Shown here: in pieces, positions 7,647 to 14,918 of the stretch
Position numbering within the stretch: the first letter of the stretch is position 1
Layout of the letters: each line of letters starts with the position of its first letter
NCBI GenBank assembly: GCA_937996605.1
Contig: CALKVB010000295.1
Location: 1-20,019 of the forward strand
DNA: 20,019 nt
Source of the DNA: an uncultured Oxalobacteraceae bacterium
Lineage (GTDB): Bacteria > Pseudomonadota > Gammaproteobacteria > Burkholderiales > Burkholderiaceae_D
Reading direction: 5' to 3'
Translations under genes and position numbers: made by a program
The notes under the pieces: generated by a model
What the model saw: only the letters and a program-made list of their open reading frames with translations
The model's database searches: none
What the model was told of the DNA's origin: nothing

Positions 7647-8180
7647 ATGGCATTAGAAACAGCAACTTTTGGTGCAGGACGTTTTTGGGATACCGAAGCG
7701 GTGTTTCAACACATCCGTGGTGTGAAGCTTGTGCAGCCTGGTTATGCGGGTGGTCAAGTGTTAAAGGCATCCTACGAAGAGGTTTGTAGTGGCGAAACTG
7801 GTCACGCGGAAGTGGTCCAGATCCAGTTTGACAATGCCGTTGTTTCCTTCCAATCTTTGCTTGAAGTTTTTTTCAAGATTCATGATCCTTTGGCATTACC
7901 TTGTGATGGATATGCCCATGGTTCACCGCATCGTTCTATTGTGCTGTACCACAGTGCAGAACAAAAACGTCTGGTGCAAGAGACGGTGAAACGCATCGAA
8001 CGTACCTGTCATGCAGGCTTGACGACACAGGTCTTGCCACATAACGGTTTTTTTCCTGCAGAGCCAGCACACAAGAATTTCTACAAGACGAATAAAAATG
8101 ATCCTTATTGCAAGGAGTTCATTCTGCCCAAGATTCATCTATCACGCGAGGTATTCGTGCGCAAGAGAATGGCGGCATAA
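7647..8180 (+). CDS. MsrA-fold protein lacking the catalytic cysteine
   Basis: 177 residues with the overall pattern of peptide methionine-S-sulfoxide reductase MsrA: ATFGAGxFWxTEAVF, PGYAGG, YEEVCSGETGHAEVV and FFKIHDP are in order and at family spacing. However, the nucleophilic cysteine of the GCFW motif is arginine (R12, codon CGT), and the next variable position is aspartate (D15). Aligned without gaps to remembered E. coli numbering (C51, Y82, E94, D129, Y134), Y43 and E55 remain, while D129 and Y134 become A90 and H95. Four other cysteines exist (C47, C86, C121, C155). Normal MsrA chemistry is therefore not expected; a binding role or altered chemistry is possible. Start ATG 7647 has a perfect GGAGG (7635-7639) seven bases upstream. 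It is followed by a strong terminator and is divergent from the XRE regulator. The gene symbol is withheld because activity is doubtful. Confidence 0.88.
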   Translation: MALETATFGAGRFWDTEAVFQHIRGVKLVQPGYAGGQVLKASYEEVCSGETGHAEVVQIQFDNAVVSFQSLLEVFFKIHDPLALPCDGYAHGSPHRSIVLYHSAEQKRLVQETVKRIERTCHAGLTTQVLPHNGFFPAEPAHKNFYKTNKNDPYCKEFILPKIHLSREVFVRKRMAA

Positions 8181-8195
8181 GTTCATAGCACTAAC

Positions 8196-8229
8196 AAAAA
8201 AGCTGAACTTGTCAGAGTTCAGCTTTTTT
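8196..8229. terminator. Strong bidirectional intrinsic terminator
   Basis: A perfect 14-bp stem, AAAAAAGCTGAACT (8196-8209) with AGTTCAGCTTTTTT (8216-8229), closes a six-base loop. The A-run on one side and T-run on the other make it work on both strands. It lies 16 bases after the msrA-like stop and 33 bases past the end of pdxH on the opposite strand, so it serves both convergent genes. Confidence 0.92.
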
Positions 8230-8241
8230 GCTTTTTATGGA

Positions 8242-8269
8242 TATCTTTTTACGGCTATCTTTTTACGGC
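8242..8269. repeat. 14-bp direct tandem duplication at the pdxH stop
   Basis: TATCTTTTTACGGC occurs twice in a row (8242-8255 and 8256-8269). The pdxH stop codon (8263-8265, TAA on the minus strand) lies inside the second copy, so the duplicate sits just past the gene and leaves the protein unchanged. Confidence 0.9.
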
Positions 8270-8898
8270 TGTAAGCGTTGGATAGACCAACTACCATCAG
8301 CTGCCTTGGTGTACACAATTCGGTCATGCAAGCGTGATGCACGCCCCTGCCAAAATTCTACCATTTCGGGTACCAGGCGATATCCACCCCAATGTTCAGG
8401 GCGTGGCGGAGCATCGCCAAATTGTTGCACCACAGCAGCGAGTTTCTGCTCTAGCGCATTGCGGTCTGGGATAGGTTGACTTTGTGCTGAAGCAAGTGCA
8501 CTTTGGCGACTACCCAAAGGGCGACTATGAAAGTAGGTATCGTTTTCTTGTACTGAAATTTTTTCAATTTTTCCTTCAATGCGCACTTGGCGTTCGAGTG
8601 CACTCCAGAAAAACAGCAATGCTGCATGCGGATTCTGTTCAAGCTCTACGCCTTTACGGCTGTCGTAATTAGTAAACCAAGAAAAACCTCGATGGTCGAA
8701 TTCCTTAATTAATACGATGCGAGAAGACGGTTTGCCCGAGGAATTCACGGTGGATAGGCTCATCGCATTGAGCTCTGGTACTTCAGCTTTCATCGCTTGC
8801 TCGAACCATGTCGCAAACTGAGAAATCGGTTCTGGAGCGACCTCGTGTTCTGACAAGCTAGCGAGTTGGTAGTCTTTGCGGAGATGGGCGATAGACAT
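8263..8898 (-). CDS. pdxH: Pyridoxamine/pyridoxine 5'-phosphate oxidase
   Basis: A 211-residue FMN enzyme that oxidises pyridoxine or pyridoxamine 5'-phosphate to pyridoxal 5'-phosphate, the last step of vitamin B6 synthesis and salvage. Family signatures run the full length: the N-terminal MSIAHLRKDY and LSEHEVAPEPISQF region; SSRIVLIKEFDHRGFSWFTN and SRKGVELEQNPHAALLFFW, which bind FMN; YFHSRPLGSRQSALAS; and the C-terminal PNPOx dimerisation segment (RPEHWGGYRLVPEMVEFWQG, RLHDR), ending RLQP much like the RLAP of E. coli. Length agrees with the family (about 210-220). ATG 8898 has AGGA seven bases upstream. The hemerythrin gene lies 115 bases upstream on the same strand; co-transcription is possible but not shown. 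Confidence 0.97.
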   Translation of the reverse strand: MSIAHLRKDYQLASLSEHEVAPEPISQFATWFEQAMKAEVPELNAMSLSTVNSSGKPSSRIVLIKEFDHRGFSWFTNYDSRKGVELEQNPHAALLFFWSALERQVRIEGKIEKISVQENDTYFHSRPLGSRQSALASAQSQPIPDRNALEQKLAAVVQQFGDAPPRPEHWGGYRLVPEMVEFWQGRASRLHDRIVYTKAADGSWSIQRLQP

Positions 8899-9013
8899 GA
8901 GAAATTCCTAATTGAACAATGAACAAAAATAGAAAACACGTAAAAAAGAGATAAGAACGCAAAAGAAGGTACACGCAATTGCCGCGTTGCTGCAAAACTC
9001 AGGACCGATTGGA

Positions 9014-9547
9014 TTAGACGTTTATCCCGCGTCGCGCCTGCATTGCTCGCCCGATTTCGGCAAATTGAGCCTCATTTAAGCTGCGCGCTGCCATCGGTGC
9101 AATTTGTGTTTCCTCAATTTGCATGTGCTCCTGATACAGCTCTCGATATTCTTTGAGTAATGAATCTGCAAGCACGATAGTTTCGCCTCTGGCAATAGCT
9201 TGTAAAGCAACTTCGAGTTGCTGCCAAAGTTCTGCCATACGGTGGTGTTGATTTAGGATCGTGGGCAATATTTGTGCAAGTACGAGCTGTTCTTCGCTTG
9301 GTGCGTGGGCGCTGAGTAAAGGCAGAAGATTAATTTCTTCATCCTCATGATGCAAAGGTGCTGCCTGAATAAAATAGCGCAGTATTGCCGACGCTGCTTG
9401 TTGTGCCTGCTCATCGGCGCCATGTGCCGCAAGGTGAGCAGGGAGTTTCTCTAAAGTGGCCAACTGCTTGCGTATGCGATCATGGCAGTGTTTTAGAACA
9501 GCCAGAGGTTGGTCAAATCCTGGTGCGGCGGCGAATAATGGGTCCAC
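9014..9547 (-). CDS. Hemerythrin (HHE) domain protein
   Basis: 177 residues forming one HHE cation-binding four-helix bundle. Likely di-iron ligands are H22 (KHCHDR), H66/H67 with E70 (LHHEDEE), H101/H102 (NQHHRM), and H141 with E145 (YQEHMQIEE). Such proteins bind O2, NO or iron and are often stress- or redox-linked; the ligand here is unknown. No signal peptide or membrane segment, so cytoplasmic. The start is GTG 9547, with GAGAAAA about seven bases upstream (CGAGAAAACGC). No earlier ATG is available in frame. On the minus strand it precedes pdxH. The 244-base gap to the divergent tcdA gene holds both promoters. Confidence 0.92.
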   Translation of the reverse strand: MDPLFAAAPGFDQPLAVLKHCHDRIRKQLATLEKLPAHLAAHGADEQAQQAASAILRYFIQAAPLHHEDEEINLLPLLSAHAPSEEQLVLAQILPTILNQHHRMAELWQQLEVALQAIARGETIVLADSLLKEYRELYQEHMQIEETQIAPMAARSLNEAQFAEIGRAMQARRGINV

Positions 9548-9661
9548 GCGTTTTCTCGATCAAGTGAAGATTGATAATAGCAGCTAGCGATTTTTACTTT
9601 TTTGATTGGGCAGAAAAATTATCCTTGATTCTGGCAAAAACTGCTTGCGCGAAATCAATTC

Positions 9662-9671
9662 GTTTCGAAAC
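9662..9671. promoter_or_regulatory. Palindrome in the hemerythrin/tcdA divergent gap
   Basis: GTTTCGAAAC is a perfect 10-bp palindrome near the middle of the 244-base gap between the divergent hemerythrin and tcdA genes. It could be an operator for either, but a 10-bp palindrome is not rare and no regulator is indicated. A -10-like TAAAAT lies at 9757-9762 before tcdA, without a good -35. Confidence 0.2.
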
Positions 9672-9791
9672 AAAACTACCTACTGTCCTGAGTCATCTGC
9701 AATAAATACGAAATATGAAGTTGGTTCCGTCTTCCGCTTTACCAAGTCAGTTCAAGTAAAATAGCGGCTTCATTGAGAGGGATTATACGCA

Positions 9792-10607
9792 ATGCAAGCA
9801 CAGCAAGCACAACAAGCACAACCAGCACAGCAAGAAGATGTCGATTATGAACGCCGCTTTGGCGGGATTGCACGTCTATATGGCGCAGCCGCGCTGACTA
9901 AATTCGAACAAGCACATGTTGCTGTGATTGGGGTTGGCGGGGTCGGTTCTTGGGTGGTGGAGGCTTTGGCTCGTAGTGCGATTGGCAAGATCACCATGAT
10001 TGATCTTGATAATGTTGCTGAATCGAATATAAATCGACAAATTCAAGCCACCAGCGAAACCCTAGGTAAGGCAAAAATTACCGCACTAGCGGAAAGGATC
10101 GCGCTCATTAATCCACGTTGTATCGTTCATCAAGTCGAAGACTTTGTTGAGCCTGAGAATCTGCAAGAGCTAATTGGCACTGCGCAGTTTGATTATGTGA
10201 TTGATGCCATCGATAGTGTCAAAGCCAAGACTGCATTGATTGCTTATTGCCGCGAACATCAAATTCCATTGATTACAATTGGTGCTGCGGGTGGGCAGAT
10301 TGATCCTAGCAAGATTGAGATTCGTGATCTTTCGCGAACCGAACAAGAACCGCTGTTAGCCTTAGTGCGGAAGCGTCTGCGTCAGAATTTTGGATTTCCA
10401 CGCGGGAGCAAAAACAAGTTTGGAATTGATGCGGTATTTTCTATGGAAGTGCTGACCATGCCTGAGACTGCGGAAGCATGTGAACTCGATGCTAATGGCG
10501 GAATCACTGGCCTAAACTGCGCTGGCTTCGGTTCATCTGTGGTGGTGACTGCTTCATTTGGTTTGGCTGCCGCAGCGCATGTACTGAAAAAGCTAGCTGG
10601 ACGCTAA
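9792..10607 (+). CDS. tcdA: tRNA threonylcarbamoyladenosine dehydratase
   Basis: 271 residues of the ThiF/E1 superfamily, TcdA (CsdL/YgdL) branch, which uses ATP to cyclise t6A37 of ANN-decoding tRNAs to ct6A. Visible features are the N-terminal YERRFGGIARLYG signature, the ATP-binding GVGGVGSW (residues 47-54), DLDNVAESNINRQ with the catalytic arginine/aspartate region, DAIDSVKAKTALI, and RNFGFP/SKNKFGIDAV-type loops typical of TcdA. The C terminus contains LNCAGFGSSVV. The first 16 residues are a Gln/Ala-rich extension (QAQ repeats) encoded by 9-bp DNA repeats. ATG 9792 has GAGAGGG at 9775-9781, ten bases upstream, slightly long spacing. It converges on the kinase gene at 10627 with only 19 bases between. 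Confidence 0.96.
   Translation: MQAQQAQQAQPAQQEDVDYERRFGGIARLYGAAALTKFEQAHVAVIGVGGVGSWVVEALARSAIGKITMIDLDNVAESNINRQIQATSETLGKAKITALAERIALINPRCIVHQVEDFVEPENLQELIGTAQFDYVIDAIDSVKAKTALIAYCREHQIPLITIGAAGGQIDPSKIEIRDLSRTEQEPLLALVRKRLRQNFGFPRGSKNKFGIDAVFSMEVLTMPETAEACELDANGGITGLNCAGFGSSVVVTASFGLAAAAHVLKKLAGR
9795..9830 (+). repeat. 9-bp coding repeat at the start of tcdA
   Basis: Four units of a 9-bp repeat directly after the start codon: CAAGCACAG, CAAGCACAA, CAAGCACAA, CCAGCACAG. They encode Gln-Ala-Gln three times, then Pro-Ala-Gln. Because the unit is a multiple of three, copy number can vary without breaking the frame. Confidence 0.85.
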
Positions 10608-10626
10608 GCTTGCCAGTGCGACTCGT

Positions 10627-12735
10627 TTAGTTCTCAGTTTTATCGAGTTTAACAGGGCATATCCTTGGAAGGCTTAGCGCGACTTGGGTCCCGCCTTTTG
10701 CGTGATTGCTGATTGCGATCTGTCCGCGAAGTAGGTCATTGACTAAACTGTGCACAATACTGAGTCCCAAGCCCATGCCACCATTACCGAGTTGTCGACT
10801 GAAGAAGGGTTCAAATAAGCGTTTTAAGTGCGCTTCGTCAATGCCACATCCATTGTCATGAATTTGAAGATGGACATCAGGTCCAACAGTTTCAATGCAA
10901 ATGCTGATGATACCTTGCGCTTGTTGCGATAGACCATGTTGTAAAGCGTTTTCCAAGATATGATCTAAGACTTGGCACAGTGCGTTCGGGTAGCTATGCA
11001 TGTGAACTTCGGCCATAGGCTTTACTTCCATGGTGACGCCTCTATCTTGACACTTGCGTCGCCAGTCTTCTAAAAAGCGATGGCATAAGGAACTCAATTC
11101 GAATTGTTGAATTGTTTCGCTATGTTGTTCAATGGCGAGTGCACGGAAGCGTTGCACCAAGCTGCTGGCTGTTTGTAAGGCGCTATTGAGCAGTTGATTG
11201 CCTTGGCTAAGTGCCTGCAAGCTCACTCGCAATTGACTTCGTTTTAATGTAGTGCCATGCAAATCACTGATCAATTGTTGACAATGATCTTCCATCGTAC
11301 TGGCTGCCATCATGGCGTTGCCGAGCGGCGTGTTCATTTCGTGTGCGATGCCAACCACAAGTCTTCCCAACGCGAGTTGTTTTTCTTGACGCATCACCAA
11401 ATTCATTGCCGCCTCTAATTCTTGCGTACGAGTTTGAATTTGTTGTTCGAGTTTGGCATGTGCCTGATACAAAGCATACTCAGTTTTTTTGCGAATGTTT
11501 GCCTCTGCTTGTAGGCGTTCAAGCATGGTGTTCAATTCTACATTTTGGCGCGCCAAGGAAGCTTCGAGTTGGTGCTCGTGTTGACTCAGTTGCTGATTCT
11601 TATGTAAAAGCTTAGGCAGCGCCATGAGATCTTCTACGGTCGCACTCAATGTCTTCGATAATTGACGACGGCGCTTACTGTTGAGATCGGCCAGTCGTAA
11701 GCTCGCATCCAGTGCGATGTCGAGATAACCCCAGCGGCTGCCAAAACTGATTATTTTGCGCAAGACAGAATCATGGACCGTGGCAGCATTGAGATCGAGT
11801 CCTCTTAGCTCAGATTCCAATTGCTGCAACTTCACCCATCCTTGTTCATGTTCCTTACTCTGGCAGAGAAGTAGGGCATCACAGAATCTGATCCAATAAA
11901 TCCAATTTGGATTAATGTTTTGGGCATCGACTTGCATGCCTTCGACTTTGAGTAAGTGATAGGTCGTTTGTTCTGCACGTCCTAGGCTGGCATTGATAAT
12001 CGCGATATTGGTGTGGCTGATCAGTTCAAATTTAGAAATTTGAAAATTTTTGGCAATACGCAGAACTTCTTCATGCAATCCTAGAGCTTGATGCAAATAG
12101 GATGTGCTTTCGGCGTTGTCCACCTCTGTACCGAGAAAGTAATTTGCGGAAGCAGCCGAGCGCAAAATATTACACAGGGCGATTGGGTCTAAATGTTCTC
12201 GCTCTGATAGGAGTTGTTCACTCATCTCAATGACTTCGCGATACATCTCGCAAGAAATCATAATTAAGCATCGACTGACTTTGATATTGAAAGCATCTCG
12301 TTTGCGATTGCATTGTTCAAATAAGTCGACTGCCATCGCATTGCTGTGAAGTGCGGCATGATGTAAAAGTAAACTATTTTGCAGTAGTTGCAGTAATTCC
12401 CAAATCCACGCACGGGCTAAATTAGAATCTAAAACCTGTGCTAGGTCGAGCAGATTGTTCGCACGTTGCAGGCGTTGTGATTCGTGCGAATACGATGCTG
12501 ATGCGCCAGGATAAAGTTGCAAGACCTCGAAAAGAATCGCTTGTTCTGGAGTTAAATTCAATCTGCCGAGTTGAGACAAATGCGCTGGAATTTCAGCGTA
12601 CTGCCCTGAGATGCAGAGTAGGCGTCCTTTTTCTAATGCAGCACGGATCATTGCCTCATTGTGGCTGTCGAACTCATGCGAGCTGTTGACGTCACTCGTC
12701 TCTGTAGGTAATTCTTTCATGGCATCGGCCTGCAT
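10627..12735 (-). CDS. Soluble sensor histidine kinase with helical-repeat N terminus
   Basis: 702 residues. Residues about 25-370 are all-helical and look like degenerate TPR-type repeats. Residues about 375-450 form a coiled coil. The HisKA H-box is GIAHEMNTPLGN with phospho-accepting H465. The HATPase domain has an N box around N596 (HILENALQHG), G1 DNGCGI (627-632), F box FEPFF and G2 GGMGLGL. There is no membrane segment, signal peptide or receiver domain, so it is cytoplasmic and needs a separate response regulator, none of which is in the window. The kinase half is paralogous to that at 2-1012. The start is either ATG 12735 or ATG 12720; the latter has AGG eight bases upstream and a more comfortable leader from the predicted promoter. 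It lies downstream of the transporter gene but has its own promoter candidate. Confidence 0.92.
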   Translation of the reverse strand: MQADAMKELPTETSDVNSSHEFDSHNEAMIRAALEKGRLLCISGQYAEIPAHLSQLGRLNLTPEQAILFEVLQLYPGASASYSHESQRLQRANNLLDLAQVLDSNLARAWIWELLQLLQNSLLLHHAALHSNAMAVDLFEQCNRKRDAFNIKVSRCLIMISCEMYREVIEMSEQLLSEREHLDPIALCNILRSAASANYFLGTEVDNAESTSYLHQALGLHEEVLRIAKNFQISKFELISHTNIAIINASLGRAEQTTYHLLKVEGMQVDAQNINPNWIYWIRFCDALLLCQSKEHEQGWVKLQQLESELRGLDLNAATVHDSVLRKIISFGSRWGYLDIALDASLRLADLNSKRRRQLSKTLSATVEDLMALPKLLHKNQQLSQHEHQLEASLARQNVELNTMLERLQAEANIRKKTEYALYQAHAKLEQQIQTRTQELEAAMNLVMRQEKQLALGRLVVGIAHEMNTPLGNAMMAASTMEDHCQQLISDLHGTTLKRSQLRVSLQALSQGNQLLNSALQTASSLVQRFRALAIEQHSETIQQFELSSLCHRFLEDWRRKCQDRGVTMEVKPMAEVHMHSYPNALCQVLDHILENALQHGLSQQAQGIISICIETVGPDVHLQIHDNGCGIDEAHLKRLFEPFFSRQLGNGGMGLGLSIVHSLVNDLLRGQIAISNHAKGGTQVALSLPRICPVKLDKTEN

Positions 12736-12755
12736 TTAGTGTGAATGCGCAGACA

Positions 12756-12784
12756 AATATCGCAGATGATGCAATAAAAATCAA
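12756..12784 (-). promoter_or_regulatory. Candidate promoter of the helical-repeat histidine kinase
   Basis: Read on the minus strand, TTGATT (12784-12779) and GATATT (12761-12756) are 17 bases apart, each matching consensus at four of six positions. Transcription would begin near 12749, leaving about 14 bases before ATG 12735 or 29 before ATG 12720, which favours the second start. Confidence 0.4.
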
Positions 12785-12858
12785 AGTAAGTTGTGAATGT
12801 GTCCATGAAATACGGGCGAAATAACGACACCAGTAGCCCGATTTTTTTCGATTTAATC

Positions 12859-13755
12859 TCACGACGATGATTTGCTGCGCATTGCCCCAATCACGCCAGT
12901 AAGGCATAACAGCATTCCTAGCCACTCTATCCAGCCAGGACGATAGTTCTCTAATTGCATCGACAGTAAGACCGAGATGATGGGCGTAATGACTCCGATG
13001 AACACAGTTTTCTGCGCACCAATTCGATGGATTAACGTGAAATAACAAGCAAAAGCGATCACAGAACCAAACAGAGAAAGATACAGCAGCGATAACCAAT
13101 AGTTACTCGCCTGTGGGAGTGTCCATTGTTCGCCACTCAAGCTCGCGAAACACGCGATCCAAAGTGTTCCCCATGCCATCGCCCATGCCATCGTTAATAA
13201 CACATTGGTATTTTGTTCGCGAATTTTGACGACAACGAGATTGCCGAAGGTGCTGGCTAAAGTAGCAGTTAAGGCGAGCCCAAGTCCCAATAAGAAGTGT
13301 GTTTCGTGACCCGAGTGAGTTTCTTCCCAATTACCCTTGAGTGCTGGATAAAACAGAAGTATCACACCGCTGATGGAAATAAAGGCGGCAATCCAAATGC
13401 GTAGGGTGAGGGGTTTTTTGAAGAAAACGTGTTCGAGTAAGGGGCTCCAAATCACCATCAATGCAAATAGCACGGCGACTAAGGCTGAGACCACATATTG
13501 TTCTGATGAGTAAGTGCAGAGGTAGGACAAAGAGAAAGTAAAAAATCCCTGCAACATCAACCATTTTTGTAGTCTCCATGGTAGGCGTAAGTCTTGCCCG
13601 CGAAGGGCGCACCAAACGAACAAACTTAAGGCTGCTAGGCCAAAGCGATAAGCGATCGAAACAGCCGGTGCAACTTGACCGAGTTGTTGGGTGATCGCCC
13701 AGAAAGTCGAACCCCAAATGAGTGAGGCAATAATGAACAGAATTGAAGATGGCAT
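12859..13755 (-). CDS. DMT-superfamily (EamA) transporter
   Basis: 298 residues with about ten hydrophobic segments arranged as two EamA repeats. The first begins at the N terminus (LFIIASLIWGSTFWAITQQL), with the IWG/STFW motif typical of the family. The second begins around residue 155 (FLLGLGLALTATLASTFGNL). It ends with the usual last helix and a short basic tail (GAMRSKSSS). It is an inner-membrane transporter, likely an exporter of a small metabolite; EamA members export amino acids, nucleosides or other metabolites and the substrate cannot be read from the sequence. ATG 13755 was used. The metallophosphoesterase gene ends 73 bases upstream on the same strand, so the two may be co-transcribed. 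Confidence 0.93.
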   Translation of the reverse strand: MPSSILFIIASLIWGSTFWAITQQLGQVAPAVSIAYRFGLAALSLFVWCALRGQDLRLPWRLQKWLMLQGFFTFSLSYLCTYSSEQYVVSALVAVLFALMVIWSPLLEHVFFKKPLTLRIWIAAFISISGVILLFYPALKGNWEETHSGHETHFLLGLGLALTATLASTFGNLVVVKIREQNTNVLLTMAWAMAWGTLWIACFASLSGEQWTLPQASNYWLSLLYLSLFGSVIAFACYFTLIHRIGAQKTVFIGVITPIISVLLSMQLENYRPGWIEWLGMLLCLTGVIGAMRSKSSS

Positions 13756-13828
13756 AGTCGAAAATTTTTAGCTACGCGGCGCTTATTACATGTGCTTTGC
13801 CGCTGGTGTTGCTCGATTGGGAGGTGCT

Positions 13829-14755
13829 TTAATGACAGTTTCCATGTCCGCGATCTGTGAAAGTTTGACCTGCGATAGGAATAAATTCCCATTCATAGCT
13901 ATTTGAGTAAAGCAAAAGCTTCAGCACACCATGGGTATCATTATCACGAACTTCGGTAGTAAATTTAGGAAAAAACATAGGCGTCAATTTTGCACCGCCG
14001 GTACCAACCACGAAGCTACGAATGCCATTCTGATCATCGCGAAATCCACGCGCATCCAAGGGACTGAAGCGTTCGTAATCGTGGTCGTGACTCGCCAATA
14101 CGATATCGGCTTTCGCTTTGGCTAAGAGCTTCCAGGCTTCCTCCATTACTTCATTATTCCCATGGCCACCTGAAGAAAATACAGGGTGGTGCCAAAAGGC
14201 CAAAGTGCAGGGGTGTTTGTTCTCTAACAGTTCTTTTTGTAGCCAGGTCAATTGTTCTTGCATGGCGGGACCATGAATATTGCTATTGAGTGATAGGATC
14301 AGCCAGCTGCCTAAAACTTTCTTGTAATAGCCACGCCGGCTAGGGCCAGCCAATTCATCGAAATAATTATAGTAACCATGGGCTAGTGGCACACCGTAGT
14401 CATGATTGCCGGGTGAAGGCAAACTGCGTGGTTTAAATCTACCCCAGGTCTTGTCGTAGCAATCATCGAATTCGCTGGGCTTACCTGATGGATACGTGTT
14501 ATCCCCCAGCGTAATGACTAAACCTGTGGGGTCACGTGCCAACTCTGTTTCTATTAGTTCCGCAGTCTTTTTCGACTTGGTGAGTTCAGGTGATAGCCGA
14601 CGACAGTCGGCGATGTCACCAGCCGTCAGAATCAGCTGTGGTTTGTTTTTAGCTTGATCGCGGCTATGTTGTTGTGTGCCGTTAGCTTCACAGCAAATAA
14701 GAGAGGCGATTGCGAGCAGTATATAGAGCAAGCGAGGAAGTGCGTAAGTCGACAT
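13829..14755 (-). CDS. Exported metallophosphoesterase
   Basis: 308 residues from ATG 14755. A hydrophobic N-terminal segment (LPRLLYILLAIASLICCEA) looks like a Sec signal peptide, so the enzyme is probably periplasmic. The calcineurin-like metal-binding motifs follow in order: AGDIADC, LGDNTYP, PSPGNHDYG, WHHPVFSSGGHG and SHDHDYERF, all intact. An active binuclear metal phosphatase resembling the purple-acid-phosphatase-like branch is expected; the substrate is unknown. A TTG at 14767 would add four residues but has no ribosome site. ATG 14755 has GGTG about eight bases upstream, also weak. It is separated from the M16 peptidase gene by that gene's terminator, so it likely has its own promoter, with a -10-like TAAAAT (minus strand) at 14784-14779. 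Confidence 0.9.
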   Translation of the reverse strand: MSTYALPRLLYILLAIASLICCEANGTQQHSRDQAKNKPQLILTAGDIADCRRLSPELTKSKKTAELIETELARDPTGLVITLGDNTYPSGKPSEFDDCYDKTWGRFKPRSLPSPGNHDYGVPLAHGYYNYFDELAGPSRRGYYKKVLGSWLILSLNSNIHGPAMQEQLTWLQKELLENKHPCTLAFWHHPVFSSGGHGNNEVMEEAWKLLAKAKADIVLASHDHDYERFSPLDARGFRDDQNGIRSFVVGTGGAKLTPMFFPKFTTEVRDNDTHGVLKLLLYSNSYEWEFIPIAGQTFTDRGHGNCH

Positions 14756-14774
14756 GCAAGACACCAAAGGAAAT

Positions 14775-14787
14775 GCGTATTTTACGC
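14775..14787. promoter_or_regulatory. Inverted repeat over the likely -10 of the phosphoesterase gene
   Basis: GCGTA-TTT-TACGC is a perfect inverted repeat 20 bases before the start codon at 14755. It contains the -10-like TAAAAT on the minus strand. Its position suits an operator that blocks the promoter, or it could form a small hairpin in the leader. No matching -35 was found. Confidence 0.3.
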
Positions 14788-14826
14788 TGATTTGGCGAAT
14801 CCTATTTGTGCTCGCATGACATAAGC

Positions 14827-14850
14827 AAAAACGGACTGCATGCAGTCCGT
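14827..14850 (-). terminator. Intrinsic terminator of the M16 peptidase gene
   Basis: ACGGACTGCATGCAGTCCGT (14831-14850) is a perfect 20-base palindrome. On the minus strand it is followed at once by a run of five T (14831-14827). It lies 69 bases past the peptidase stop codon and before the phosphoesterase gene on the same strand. Confidence 0.85.
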
Positions 14851-14918
14851 CTTTGTTGAAACTTGTTAAATAAGTCGACTACATGCCTTTGCCAAAGTTC
14901 TTGGCAGAGGCTTAGGTC

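Noticed and set aside
7677..7691. Sequencing error as the cause of the missing MsrA cysteine
   Set aside because: Two further active-site positions far downstream are also changed, which a single miscalled base would not explain; it cannot be fully excluded for the one codon without reads.
12813..12848. CGGGC/GCCCG stem followed by seven T on the plus strand
   Set aside because: No plus-strand gene ends nearby, the loop is 18 bases and the stem only five; on the minus strand there is no T-run after it.
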